The notes: generated by a model not told the origin, from the sequence alone. Positions 18,942-28,914 are shown, counted from the first letter of the stretch. The stretch: 64,000 nucleotides of DNA from an archaeon (GCA_030704845.1 JAUYKZ010000009.1:62001-126000); one strand, 5' to 3'. Program-made: numbers and translations.

Positions 18942-19979
18942 ATGAAAAAAGAAATGCCGGTAGATATAATCAGAATTAAAGTTAAAGATCTTAAACCGTA
19001 CAAGAAAACTTCTAAAGGCTGGGTAAAAATTAAGAAGGATTTTAAATCAATACAAGATGTTGTCAAACTTTACAAAGCTGAATCTAACCTTAATCTTTTG
19101 ATTGACAATAAAAACCCACAATTTCTTAAAGGAGCCATATTAGGAAATAAAGAACTCGGTGAAAGAATTGTTCTTCTTCCAAACGGAGAAAAATTAGAAA
19201 AAGCCTTCTCACTTTTTTCTGAAGGTCTTACCTTACATGATCAAAAATCACACGATCATTGGGATGTGATTTACAAGAATAAGGGGGGAACATGGTCATA
19301 TGTGTACACTCTTCAGAAAAGAAAAGAGCATCGGGATAATAAATATAGGAAAGTACATGAATTTGAGAAAAGATATCCCCAATTACTTGCTAAAGTAACT
19401 AAAAGTCTATCTGATAAAAATGATTCTATGGCTTTGCCAATGTACACTTTATTGAGGACATATATGCGTATCGGCAATGAGACTTATTTTAAAGCTCACA
19501 ACCATCAAGGATTGACAACCCTCACAAAGAAAAATGTTTCCGTCAAAGGCAATAATGTCAGTTTTAATTTCATTGGTAAAGATGGCGTGCCGATTACAAT
19601 CATTAAACGTTTTCCAGAAAGTTATGTTAAAAGATTAAAAGAATCTCTTAAAGAAAAACAGCCTTACCTTTTTTCAAAAAATGGTTCGTCATTACATGAG
19701 CACCATTTCAAAGAAGCTTTTGTGAGATATTGTGGAAAAGAGTTTTATCCACACATCGTAAGATCGCATCACGCAACAATTAAAGTTAAAGAATTTCTTT
19801 CCAAAAGAAAAAAAACTACTAAAAACGAAGTAGAAAATCTTTTCATGGGGATTGCTCACGATTTAGGACATAAAAAATTTAACAAAAAGAAAGGATTATG
19901 GGAAGAACATTATGCTGTTACCGTGAATAGTTATATCCAACCAGAGTTAGTAGAAAAAGTTCAAAGTCGAATAAAATAA
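18942..19979 (+). CDS. Type IB DNA topoisomerase
   Basis: LLRTYMRIGNETYFKAHNHQGLTTLTKKNVSVKGNNVSFNFIGKDG; PHIVRSHHAT (HxxR); C-terminal HYAVTVNSYIQPELV with candidate catalytic Tyr. Confidence 0.88.
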   Translation: MKKEMPVDIIRIKVKDLKPYKKTSKGWVKIKKDFKSIQDVVKLYKAESNLNLLIDNKNPQFLKGAILGNKELGERIVLLPNGEKLEKAFSLFSEGLTLHDQKSHDHWDVIYKNKGGTWSYVYTLQKRKEHRDNKYRKVHEFEKRYPQLLAKVTKSLSDKNDSMALPMYTLLRTYMRIGNETYFKAHNHQGLTTLTKKNVSVKGNNVSFNFIGKDGVPITIIKRFPESYVKRLKESLKEKQPYLFSKNGSSLHEHHFKEAFVRYCGKEFYPHIVRSHHATIKVKEFLSKRKKTTKNEVENLFMGIAHDLGHKKFNKKKGLWEEHYAVTVNSYIQPELVEKVQSRIK

Positions 19980-19988
19980 TAAGAATAT

Positions 19989-20120
19989 TTAGAATAAAGA
20001 AATAAGCTTGTTAAACCGGCGATCAAATTCTTTGCTGTGTTTATCATATTCATGTATTGCTTCATCAAAGCGAAGTTTACCTTCTTCTAAAAGCATACGA
20101 ATATCCTCTCTTTTCTTCAT
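19989..20120 (-). CDS. Small charged 43-aa protein
   Basis: MKKREDIRMLLEEGKLRFDEAIHEYDKHSKEFDRRFNKLISLF; ATGA overlap with stop of the upstream gene. Confidence 0.45.
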   Translation of the reverse strand: MKKREDIRMLLEEGKLRFDEAIHEYDKHSKEFDRRFNKLISLF

Positions 20121-20572
20121 CTGTCCACCTCTTTCTTTGATTTAATTGAAGCATCGGTATTATTTAAATGTTCCGAAATAGATACCATTGTTCGAGTAAA
20201 CTCTTTTTTAGCCTGTTTTAGAGAGGAATCCAAAGCTTCTTTATCAGAGCGTAAATTTATTACTTCATCTTCCAATAGTTTAATTCTAGAATTCATTAAT
20301 TGTTTATGAACACTAAAGGTTGTGATTACAATCAAGGCAAAAATTGACACTACAAAAGCGAGTTGAGTCACGTTGTTGATAATATAAGTAAACCAAATAA
20401 GAACGGCTTGTTCGGCGGTATATATCACAATAAATAATATCTCAAACAAACTACGATTATAGAACGCAAAATTTCGAAGATTTTTCCAAAAATATTGTAG
20501 TTCATTAAATAGCGTACCATGCCATGAGATCATAAATACACACCAAAGAATCTTGTTTTTAATCACTTCCAT
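20117..20572 (-). CDS. Hypothetical membrane protein with C-terminal coiled coil
   Basis: TM segments followed by LLEDEVINLRSDKEALDSSLKQAKKEF. Confidence 0.6.
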   Translation of the reverse strand: MEVIKNKILWCVFMISWHGTLFNELQYFWKNLRNFAFYNRSLFEILFIVIYTAEQAVLIWFTYIINNVTQLAFVVSIFALIVITTFSVHKQLMNSRIKLLEDEVINLRSDKEALDSSLKQAKKEFTRTMVSISEHLNNTDASIKSKKEVDR

Positions 20573-20609
20573 GGAAAAGAATATATATCGAAGTTCACTA
20601 TTAACCTAA

Positions 20610-20888
20610 ATGAACATCTCAAAAGAAGCAGCTTATTTGTATCTTTATTCTAAGGAATTAGTATCAATAAACAAACAACTTGAAAAGTATAGTCATAAAG
20701 CTGAGAAACATAAACGGAAACATGAAACTGCTACGGAGAAAAATAAAGAGAAACATAGGAAAAAGCATGATGCTGCTTTGTCTAAGTTGAGAAGTCTAAC
20801 TAAAAAGCATGATTTACTGATTAATAAGATTCATCATCATTTTCAGAATTTTCATCTAGGAATTAATAAACAACATAAATTGAAGTGA
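20610..20888 (+). CDS. Small Lys/His-rich coiled-coil protein
   Basis: 92-aa ORF, KYSHKAEKHKRKHETATEKNKEKHRKKHD. Confidence 0.55.
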   Translation: MNISKEAAYLYLYSKELVSINKQLEKYSHKAEKHKRKHETATEKNKEKHRKKHDAALSKLRSLTKKHDLLINKIHHHFQNFHLGINKQHKLK

Positions 20889-20892
20889 ATTA

Positions 20893-21663
20893 CTAATCTT
20901 CTTTTCTCTTTACCATCAATAACGAAGATTCATAGGGAATATTAATCGGTTCTTTTCGGGATTGCAACAATAGTTCTACTTCATTAAGTAAGTCATCTAT
21001 TTTATCTGCGGTGAGACTGTTAACCCAGGATAATGATTTAACTAAGTTCAAATATCTCTCTGAGGTGAATTTCTCATTCCAAATATAATCCACTTTTTGA
21101 TAGATTTCAAATAAGCCGGATCTTTCTATTCTATCTTCAATCGACTTCGTATCCTGTTGCGGGATATATTTTAGACAATTACCAATAAACAGTTGTTCTA
21201 ATTCTTGTAGAAATTCAGATATTTCATAGATTTCAAAATTCCAAAACAAGGCTAAAGAGCCACCTTTTTTTAACAATCTATCAGCTACATTATAACTTTT
21301 ATCTGGGTCAACCCAATGCCAAGCTTGAGCCGAGATAATAAGATCAAATGATTTATCGGGGAAACTATTTTCTTCAAAAGAACCAACCACATATTTAACT
21401 TCCGGAAAATCATAAGTCTTTTTTTCTGCTATTCTTAACAAATTTTCACTAATGTCTAAACCAGTAATATCATACCCTCTACCACCAAATAGAACTGTTG
21501 CTTTGCCTGAACCACAACCAACATCCAAGATTTCATCACCTTTTTTTATTTTAGACAAAGCTAAAACATCATTGATTAACACCGTAGGATAACTTGGACG
21601 AGAAGAATCATACAACTCGCTTACTTTACCAAAAGTGTTTTTTAAAGATCTATCTAATCCCAT
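20893..21663 (-). CDS. Class I SAM-dependent methyltransferase
   Basis: ILDVGCGSGKATVLFGGRGYDITGLDIS. Confidence 0.9.
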   Translation of the reverse strand: MGLDRSLKNTFGKVSELYDSSRPSYPTVLINDVLALSKIKKGDEILDVGCGSGKATVLFGGRGYDITGLDISENLLRIAEKKTYDFPEVKYVVGSFEENSFPDKSFDLIISAQAWHWVDPDKSYNVADRLLKKGGSLALFWNFEIYEISEFLQELEQLFIGNCLKYIPQQDTKSIEDRIERSGLFEIYQKVDYIWNEKFTSERYLNLVKSLSWVNSLTADKIDDLLNEVELLLQSRKEPINIPYESSLLMVKRKED

Positions 21664-21667
21664 TTAT

Positions 21668-21910
21668 TCACTCTTCATCCACATCTTTCACATGGATAAT
21701 ATTTACTGGACAAACATCTGAAGCTTCTTGATTTTCTTCAATGTCCTTCTCGTTTTCAATATCTAGGCGCCAATGATCGCCTTCTTCATGAGCTCCTTTC
21801 AATTGAGCCATACCTTCCGCATCCAACTCCCAAAATTTAGGAGAAACTGCGGCACATGCTCCACAGCTAATGCAATCTTTTTTGAGGTGAATTACTTTTT
21901 TTGGAGTCAT
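21668..21910 (-). CDS. Ferredoxin
   Basis: CISCGACAAVSPKFWEL ... CPVNII. Confidence 0.9.
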   Translation of the reverse strand: MTPKKVIHLKKDCISCGACAAVSPKFWELDAEGMAQLKGAHEEGDHWRLDIENEKDIEENQEASDVCPVNIIHVKDVDEE

Positions 21911-22057
21911 TTTGTGAAAAGTATCACCGTCATTTATAATACTTTTTGAATTGTGTTCGTTTTGTAAAAGACCAAATCACAAAATTTGGAAGGAAGAAAA
22001 TATTTCTGTGTTGAGTAATAGATATCTTTATAATTATCTGTCTTTTATTTTAGAATA

Positions 22058-22291
22058 ATGACAAAGACCATTGAAAGTTTAGAAGAACGCTTAGGAAGAT
22101 CGATAAGTCTTTTAGAACAGAACTACATTACTTGGAGAAATTCTGGAAGAGAACATCACATTTATGTTATCTGGAACGATATTTATGGTGACAGAAAACT
22201 CTGCGAAGAACTTCAAGAAATTTATAGGGCGTATCAAGAAATTCAAAAAGACCAGAAATCAGAAGATTCATCATCAGATTACCATATATAA
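22058..22291 (+). CDS. Hypothetical protein
   Basis: 77-aa ORF in a gap between divergent genes. Confidence 0.45.
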   Translation: MTKTIESLEERLGRSISLLEQNYITWRNSGREHHIYVIWNDIYGDRKLCEELQEIYRAYQEIQKDQKSEDSSSDYHI

Positions 22292-22329
22292 ACAAAAAGC
22301 TTATATACCGTTTTTCATTCATTTGTGAT

Positions 22330-23283
22330 ATGAAAAAGAGTTGGATGGTGTTTGCTTTACTTTTTACGATAGTATTTCTAATTACTTCCTGTTCCGGACA
22401 AGTTGCATCTGGAGAGAATGCTAGAGATACTGAAGCTATCTTAAAACAAGTTCAATCAGGCACCCAAGGAGTTACAATGACCTTCTTGCAGGATTTGCCA
22501 CCTGCGGTTGTTTATGATCAAAACGAACTGTTATCAATCGTAGAAGTAAAAAATAAAGGAAATCATGATCTTGGAGCTCAAGATTGTTTTATTCAAATTA
22601 CCGGTTTTGATCCAAATATTATCAGTCCTGTCTTTGGAGTAGCTAGATCTTGCGCTGAAAGCTTGGGAACTTTAGAAGGTAAATCCGTATTCAATACTGA
22701 TGGTGGATTTAATCAATTAGAATTTTCTTCAACCAACATTATTCTTCCAGATGGAATATTAGAATATAATCCTAATCTTAACTTTGTAACTTGTTATAAT
22801 TACGTTACAAGAGCTAATCCTCAAGTATGCATCGATACGGCATTACATCAAGTAACAGCTGAACAGAAAACTTGTGCAGTCAAAGATATTGGTATGAGCG
22901 GAGGACAAGGAGCACCAGTTTCAGTAAGTAAAGTAACTGTAGAAATGGCTGGTACGCAAGCTATCTTTGGAATAGATATCGTTAATAATGGAAATGGAAG
23001 AATTCTTCATCCCCAAACAGATATCCAATCATGTGCCCAAGCAACTCAGTTAACTCACCGAGATCTTGACAAAATTGAGTTTACAGTTTCCCTACCTGGT
23101 GCTGCGGTAAATTGTAATCCTACTTCCGGGATTGTTTCCTTGAATAATGGTGTAGGTAAAATTATTTGTAAAGCTGAGATGGGAATTTCTCCTGCTTTTG
23201 AAACCCCATTACAGATTATTCTGAATTATAATTACATCCAATCTATGCAAAAGAAGATTAAAATTATTAGCACCCCAAGGTAA
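22330..23283 (+). CDS. Predicted lipoprotein (paralog 1)
   Basis: Signal peptide with lipobox-like LITSC; shares GTQGV and CARF-like extracellular pattern with next gene. Confidence 0.7.
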   Translation: MKKSWMVFALLFTIVFLITSCSGQVASGENARDTEAILKQVQSGTQGVTMTFLQDLPPAVVYDQNELLSIVEVKNKGNHDLGAQDCFIQITGFDPNIISPVFGVARSCAESLGTLEGKSVFNTDGGFNQLEFSSTNIILPDGILEYNPNLNFVTCYNYVTRANPQVCIDTALHQVTAEQKTCAVKDIGMSGGQGAPVSVSKVTVEMAGTQAIFGIDIVNNGNGRILHPQTDIQSCAQATQLTHRDLDKIEFTVSLPGAAVNCNPTSGIVSLNNGVGKIICKAEMGISPAFETPLQIILNYNYIQSMQKKIKIISTPR

Positions 23284-23337
23284 ACTTTAAATATCTTAAG
23301 AGATTTTGTGTTCTTAGAACGAAAAAGAGGCGTGACT

Positions 23338-24240
23338 ATGAGATTTCAAAAACTAATAATAATTTCCTTGATGATAGGTGTATTTTTACTAACTGCGTGT
23401 TCTCCTAGAGCTGATAATTCAACTCAGAAAGGAGCTTTTATTGGAGGAACTCAAGGAGTTCTTGCAGAATTTGAAGCATTTGGGCCGGAAGAGAATGGAT
23501 TATATACCATTTTCGAAACAGAATCTTTCCCAATAGAAATCAGATTGAGTAATAAAGGAGAATATGATTTACAACCAAATGATATTACTGTAACTTTAGA
23601 AGGTCTTTCTCAAAACGAATTTGGTGGGATCCCTGCTCTTTCCTTAAGCAATGATGGAATTGTTGATAAAGTTTCAGAATTAGCTCCAACTGGCGGAGAG
23701 GAAACCGTTTCATTTTCTCAAGATGTTGAATATACCGCTGATGTTATTGGTTTTATTGATAGAAAAATCTTTGCAAATTTAGATTACAAATATCAAACAA
23801 CAGTTATCGTACCAGAAGTTTGCCTTAAACAAGATCTTACCGATACCAGAATATGTGATGTTGCTGAAGCAAAAAGTTTCTCAGTTTCTGGAGCTCCAGT
23901 AACCGTAACTAGTGTTGAAGAAGAAAGTGCAGGAAGAGGAATTGTAGCATTACGATTTAAAATTAAAAATGTTGGCGGCGGAAAAGTTACCATTCTTGGA
24001 CAAGAATTTAGTGCAACTGCTGACCAATTAGGATTCTCTTTAGATGACCCTGCTTGGGAATGTAAAGCTGCTGGTAGAGTAAACGAAGCTAGACTTCGTG
24101 ATGGCGAAACAGAAGTTGTTTGCCGTTTAACAGAAGCACTTTCAGACAAATTCCTTCAAGTAAAACAAGTTAAATTAGTTGTAGATTACACTTACCGAGA
24201 TTTAATACAACAAACTTTAAGGATCCGAGAAAGTTCTTAA
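23338..24240 (+). CDS. Predicted lipoprotein (paralog 2)
   Basis: MRFQKLIIISLMIGVFLLTAC lipobox-like N-terminus; start placed at the internal MRF. Confidence 0.7.
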   Translation: MRFQKLIIISLMIGVFLLTACSPRADNSTQKGAFIGGTQGVLAEFEAFGPEENGLYTIFETESFPIEIRLSNKGEYDLQPNDITVTLEGLSQNEFGGIPALSLSNDGIVDKVSELAPTGGEETVSFSQDVEYTADVIGFIDRKIFANLDYKYQTTVIVPEVCLKQDLTDTRICDVAEAKSFSVSGAPVTVTSVEEESAGRGIVALRFKIKNVGGGKVTILGQEFSATADQLGFSLDDPAWECKAAGRVNEARLRDGETEVVCRLTEALSDKFLQVKQVKLVVDYTYRDLIQQTLRIRESS

Positions 24241-24281
24241 TTAGAACGACATTTTATTTTTTTTTACTTTTTCTATATTTT

Positions 24282-25301
24282 TTATACTTTTTGACCAACT
24301 AAAACTACAAACGCCAGAAAACTTTCCAATTGCACATATTCATCTGAACCTTCCACCATTCTAAATTCAACCTCACCACATTTATCAACCAATTGAACTT
24401 TCCTTTGATCATCTAATGAAATATTCCAAATCTCTTTCTGGATTTGTTTAATGACATCTAAACCAGATAACCCATATTGTAACATAATATCAAGAAGTTT
24501 CTTTCTAGAACTCAAGAAATCACCTTTAGCGGCATAACTTAATACTTCATTAATCTCTTTTGGTTTGGCTACTGAAGCCATGGAATAAATATCTTCCGGA
24601 GTAAGAGAAATACCTTCCTTCTTTATAGCAAAACAACTTTGCATAACATTAGTTAATCTTCTACAATCTCCGCCACTTACTTCAAAAAGAGCATCTTTAA
24701 CTTCTGGAGAATTTGATTGACTTAAATCACTGCCTTCCTTTTTTATTATTTCATTGATTACTTCATTAATTTCCTCTTTTGATAACGGTTTAAATCTAAA
24801 TACAGCACATCTACTTTGGATAGGATCCAGAATTTTAGAAGAATAATTACAACTTAAAATAAATCGACAAGTTCGAGTATAATTCTCCATTGTCCTTCTC
24901 AAAGCTTGCTGGGCCTCTTTAGTAAGAGCATCACTTTCATCAAGGTAAATCAATTTGAATGGTACGTCGCCGATAGCTTTGGTTCTGGCAAAATCTTTTA
25001 CTTTAACTCTGATAACATCAATGCCCCTCTCATCAGAAGCATTTAATTCAAGAACATTCGCTCGCCAATTTTCTCCAAATAATTCTTTAGCAATTACTAA
25101 AGCTAATGTGGTTTTACCAACTCCGGCTGGACCACTAAATAAAAGATGAGGCATATTTCCAGATTTTACGAACGCTTCAACTTTCTCAACGATATCTTTC
25201 TGTCCACGTACTTCCGAGAAAGAAGTTGGCCTGTACTTTTCGGTCCAAATTGATGAAGTCATAATAGTTCTTTTATGAGAGTATTTTATAAGCTTTATCA
25301 C
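24282..25301 (-). CDS. rfcS: Replication factor C small subunit
   Basis: WTEKYRPTSFSEVRGQKDIVEKVEAFV; LLFSGPAGVGKTTLA; ELNASDERGIDVIR. Confidence 0.97.
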   Translation of the reverse strand: MIKLIKYSHKRTIMTSSIWTEKYRPTSFSEVRGQKDIVEKVEAFVKSGNMPHLLFSGPAGVGKTTLALVIAKELFGENWRANVLELNASDERGIDVIRVKVKDFARTKAIGDVPFKLIYLDESDALTKEAQQALRRTMENYTRTCRFILSCNYSSKILDPIQSRCAVFRFKPLSKEEINEVINEIIKKEGSDLSQSNSPEVKDALFEVSGGDCRRLTNVMQSCFAIKKEGISLTPEDIYSMASVAKPKEINEVLSYAAKGDFLSSRKKLLDIMLQYGLSGLDVIKQIQKEIWNISLDDQRKVQLVDKCGEVEFRMVEGSDEYVQLESFLAFVVLVGQKV

Positions 25302-25336
25302 TCTAAATAATAGATGTTAATACTCTTAGGATACCC

Positions 25337-25528
25337 TTAGAATATCCATAACAAGATTGCTACTCCCCAATCTATCGCATCTTTCCAAGTTATACCAAAA
25401 AATAAGATGAGAAGAAAGACCATAAATAATGTTCCAACGGCAAGTTTAACAAATGAAAGAAAGAAATGACTGATTAAATAAGCAACAATAATAGCCAAGA
25501 TGATTGTTGCAAACGTTACTAAAGCCAT
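25337..25528 (-). CDS. Small membrane protein
   Basis: 63-aa hydrophobic ORF. Confidence 0.45.
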   Translation of the reverse strand: MALVTFATIILAIIVAYLISHFFLSFVKLAVGTLFMVFLLILFFGITWKDAIDWGVAILLWIF

Positions 25529-25601
25529 ATAACCAGAAAGTAATTGGATTATTTAATAATTTCTAATATTCAGACTTCATCAAGAAAATATTTCTGGGGT
25601 G

Positions 25602-25988
25602 TTAATAGAAACTCGCTTTAACTAACCACCCGCCAAGGATAATCATCAAGATTAGTAATCCGTTTATTAATAATGATTTATCCTTGAAAAGTTTTATTGT
25701 TTTTCTGGTGAAATTAGGAGATCCTAATCTTACTATCCCTTTAGCGAGAGATAACCAACCAAAAATAGTCACAATCACCCGCCAATCTAAGGCCCACAAG
25801 TTATGTAGAATTAAGGTAATTAATCCTACAATCAACGACATGAAACCGGTTATTAACATAAAGGAATTATCTTTAGACATTATGAAAATATCTTTAAGAA
25901 GTTTCTTTCTAATAAGAAAAATTAATCCAAGAATTAATAAAAACAGTCCCCAAAATCTAGCCAATAATATTGAAATATCCGTTACCAT
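25602..25988 (-). CDS. Membrane protein
   Basis: Four hydrophobic segments. Confidence 0.55.
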   Translation of the reverse strand: MVTDISILLARFWGLFLLILGLIFLIRKKLLKDIFIMSKDNSFMLITGFMSLIVGLITLILHNLWALDWRVIVTIFGWLSLAKGIVRLGSPNFTRKTIKLFKDKSLLINGLLILMIILGGWLVKASFY

Positions 25989-25990
25989 TT

Positions 25991-27232
25991 TTAAACATTA
26001 TACGGCATTTTTATCTTCCTTTTTGCCAAGAATATTCTTAATGAACTGAAGATTATGGTCATAGTAATTACTACATAAGTCACTTTAGCAATAAGATCTG
26101 CTTGAGGAACAGCAAGTTCGATTGCCAATTGAGCAATTGCAGCTGCGGCTAAGCCTCTCGCAAACATGCTGTTTACAATAATTCTTTCTTGAGGTTTAAA
26201 GTGTGAAGACAAGAGCATTGAAGAAACTCTTGTAACCATTAAAATTGCCGAGATTACAACCCCAATAATAAGAGCTTTCCAGTCAGATAAATCAATTAAA
26301 ATTCCAATAAAAACGAAAAAGAATGTTTTAAGGAGGAAAGAAATTTTGTCATAAAAATCTTGTTCTGAAGGAGAGGTTACAGAAACTCCCAATTCTCCTT
26401 GCAATGCTTTCTTTTTATCATTAGCGGCGTGGGTGGTTATTCCTTTGATGATTGAAGATAACTGCTTTGAATTCTTTAACATTAATCCAAAGAATAAAGC
26501 AGCGATTGCTCCATTACCACTAAGAAATTCTGTTAAGACATAAATTAAGATTAAATAAGCTACAGTCATGATATAATTATGTTCCTTGAAAACATGATGA
26601 ATTAAAATCATCCAAAAAATTCCGCCTAGAATTCCTACCAGACCAGCTACGGCAAAAAGTGAAACTATTTGATTAGCTATCCCTATAAATCCAAACTGTC
26701 CAGCATTAATAACTTTAATAACAGTTAATGAAAAAACAATACAAAATACATCCGTTAGAGCCGATTCTAGAGCTAAGAGAGAATAGAGATTTTCTTTAAC
26801 TTTCATCTGTTGTAGAACAGGGATTACAAAAGCTGAAGAAACTCCACCCAATAAAAAGCCAGTCAATAAAGAGGTTAAGAAAGAACTTCCACTAAGAACC
26901 ATTACACCTGTTATCACCGCGGCAGATATAATAAAATTAAACATCGTTAAAATAAAACTTGCAGAAAACTCTCTAATTAAAGATGATAAATTGATGTTAA
27001 ATGCCCCGTCAAATAATAAGAATAAAAGAGTAAACGTGGTAAATATTGGAGCAACAGTCGATAAACTATCAAGAGTTACATAACCTAAAACATTTGGACC
27101 AAGAATGAATCCTATTACAATTAATAGAAGAATGTCTGGTAAACCAAATCTTTTGAAAATAAATTCAGCAAAGAAGCCGAAAAATAGTACCAAGCTTAAT
27201 CCAAGAAGGATTAGAGTTACAACATCTGCCAA
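25991..27232 (-). CDS. Cation/proton antiporter (CPA family)
   Basis: Multi-TM; LPDILLLIVIGFILGPNVLGY; SSAFVIPVLQQMKVKENLYSLLALESALTDVFCIV. Confidence 0.88.
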   Translation of the reverse strand: MADVVTLILLGLSLVLFFGFFAEFIFKRFGLPDILLLIVIGFILGPNVLGYVTLDSLSTVAPIFTTFTLLFLLFDGAFNINLSSLIREFSASFILTMFNFIISAAVITGVMVLSGSSFLTSLLTGFLLGGVSSAFVIPVLQQMKVKENLYSLLALESALTDVFCIVFSLTVIKVINAGQFGFIGIANQIVSLFAVAGLVGILGGIFWMILIHHVFKEHNYIMTVAYLILIYVLTEFLSGNGAIAALFFGLMLKNSKQLSSIIKGITTHAANDKKKALQGELGVSVTSPSEQDFYDKISFLLKTFFFVFIGILIDLSDWKALIIGVVISAILMVTRVSSMLLSSHFKPQERIIVNSMFARGLAAAAIAQLAIELAVPQADLIAKVTYVVITMTIIFSSLRIFLAKRKIKMPYNV

Positions 27233-27337
27233 AACATATCACCATCTTCATAGATACTAAAATATTTAGTTACCTACAATTTACTTTAGAAAGAAAGATT
27301 AGTTTAAATATATTTCGTCAAGATGAGATTTGAAGAA

Positions 27338-27433
27338 TTATGCAGCAACATTGAAAAAGTCTTCAACTTCTTCCATGTCACCTTGCAAATATTGATAATT
27401 TAATAAATGTTTAAAATGTTTTTGATAATTCAT
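27338..27433 (-). CDS. Possible 31-aa microprotein coupled to the PRC-barrel gene
   Basis: MNYQKHFKHLLNYQYLQGDMEEVEDFFNVAA; ATGA overlap with upstream stop. Confidence 0.3.
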   Translation of the reverse strand: MNYQKHFKHLLNYQYLQGDMEEVEDFFNVAA

Positions 27434-27705
27434 TCTTCTCCGTCCTCTGCTCCACTGCCACTTGGAATTGCGTTACGAGAGATTATAAGAATATCTCCTA
27501 CTGCACGAACAAGTTGATGTGGAACAATAACTCCTTTAGCACTACCTAACACTCTGCTTAAGAATGATGCTTTTGTTGCTCTGATTTTCCAGCCAGAAAC
27601 CTTATTTGAAGTAACGATACTGTCTTCAACATCACCAAAATAATCACCTGCATCTGTAAATACTTTTAAATCATACGTTTCCGAAACCTTCTTCATTTTT
27701 AGCAT
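27430..27705 (-). CDS. PRC-barrel domain protein
   Basis: DLKVFTDAGDYFGDVEDSIV...GVIVPHQLVRAVGDILIIS. Confidence 0.75.
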   Translation of the reverse strand: MLKMKKVSETYDLKVFTDAGDYFGDVEDSIVTSNKVSGWKIRATKASFLSRVLGSAKGVIVPHQLVRAVGDILIISRNAIPSGSGAEDGEE

Positions 27706-27775
27706 AGAGAATCACCTCACCCGAAAGATTCGAATTCGAGTAGGTTTAAATAGTTTTCTCTTTTGAAGAGATAAC

Positions 27776-28462
27776 ATGACGCTAGAAATCATTGGAACCT
27801 CCCATATTGCAGAACAGAGTATACGAGAGATTAAAAATGCTATTCTTACAAAAAAACCGGATATCGTAGCGGTAGAACTGGATACACAAAGAGTTGCTGC
27901 TTTGCTTAGCGGAGAACAAAACAGGATTACGTTTAGTAGCGCTTTCACTATCGGGATCAAAGGATATTTATTTGCAAAAATTGCCCAATTTGTACAGCAA
28001 AAGCTAGGAAAAACGGTAGGAGTAATGCCGGGAAGTGAAATGAAAGCAGCCATTGAATTAGCTAGGAAAGAAGAAATTCAAATTGCTCTTATTGATCAAC
28101 CAATTGCTGTAACTCTTAAAAATTTTTCTAAAGAATTTACTTGGAGAGAACGGTTTAGATTTGTGGGAGAAATTCTGGGCGGAATCTTTATGCCTAGAAG
28201 ACAAATCAAGAAATTGGGATTAGAATCTATTGATCTAAGTAAGGTTCCTACTGGCGAGATTGTTGAAAAGATGATGGATCAAATGAAAAGAAGATATCCA
28301 TCAGTGTACAAAACTATTGTTGAGGATAGGAATAAGTTCATGGTAAGAAAGTTAGTCAGAATTATGAGAGAACATCCCGAGAAAAATATTCTAGCTATCG
28401 TTGGAGCCGGCCATAAGAAGGGTATGGAAGAATTGTTATTGAAAGTGGATGTTGTACGGTAG
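27776..28462 (+). CDS. TraB/PrgY-family protein
   Basis: IIGTSHIAEQSIREI...PDIVAVELDTQRVAAL; IVGAGHKKGME. Confidence 0.88.
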   Translation: MTLEIIGTSHIAEQSIREIKNAILTKKPDIVAVELDTQRVAALLSGEQNRITFSSAFTIGIKGYLFAKIAQFVQQKLGKTVGVMPGSEMKAAIELARKEEIQIALIDQPIAVTLKNFSKEFTWRERFRFVGEILGGIFMPRRQIKKLGLESIDLSKVPTGEIVEKMMDQMKRRYPSVYKTIVEDRNKFMVRKLVRIMREHPEKNILAIVGAGHKKGMEELLLKVDVVR

Positions 28463-28492
28463 AAATAGATATATTAACCGAGGTTATTATAA

Positions 28493-28589
28493 TTATACTA
28501 AAATGCGTTAGATTTCGAATATATTAACGCATTTTATATATATAAAGTGCCAAAAATAAGTTCGAAAGCTTTGGCACTTTAGTATAAAA
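28493..28589 (+). repeat. 97-bp two-hairpin repeat, copy B
   Basis: Exact reverse complement of 16382-16478. Confidence 0.97.
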
Positions 28590-28601
28590 GGAGGCGATAA
28601 T

Positions 28602-28910
28602 ATGAGCAAAGATGTTAAAGAAATATTTTTTGATGAAGTGTTACGAAGTTTTTTTTATAGAAAAACTAATGAACGATATGATGGAACTAGAGTAACAGTG
28701 ATTAAATCAAAAACGACGCCAAATAGTTTTTCTTCGAGAATAGAAGCTGAAGATAGAGCTTTAGATTCATTACTTAGAGACCATGAAGAATTAAATGTTG
28801 ATGCGTTTGAAATAGTTTCTTCAGGTGCACATGATTCTAGACAGGAATATGATTCTACCCCTTTTCAAGGATATGTCTCAGCAATATTCTACAGCCGCGA
28901 ACAAAAATAA
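28602..28910 (+). CDS. Hypothetical protein, tandem paralog 1
   Basis: MSKDVKEIFFDEVLRSFFYRKTNERYDGTRV; GGAGG RBS; directly downstream of repeat B. Confidence 0.65.
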   Translation: MSKDVKEIFFDEVLRSFFYRKTNERYDGTRVTVIKSKTTPNSFSSRIEAEDRALDSLLRDHEELNVDAFEIVSSGAHDSRQEYDSTPFQGYVSAIFYSREQK

Positions 28911-28914
28911 GTTC

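Noticed and set aside
27712-28053. Minus-strand 113-aa ORF
   Set aside because: Antisense to the TraB-family gene, no domain.
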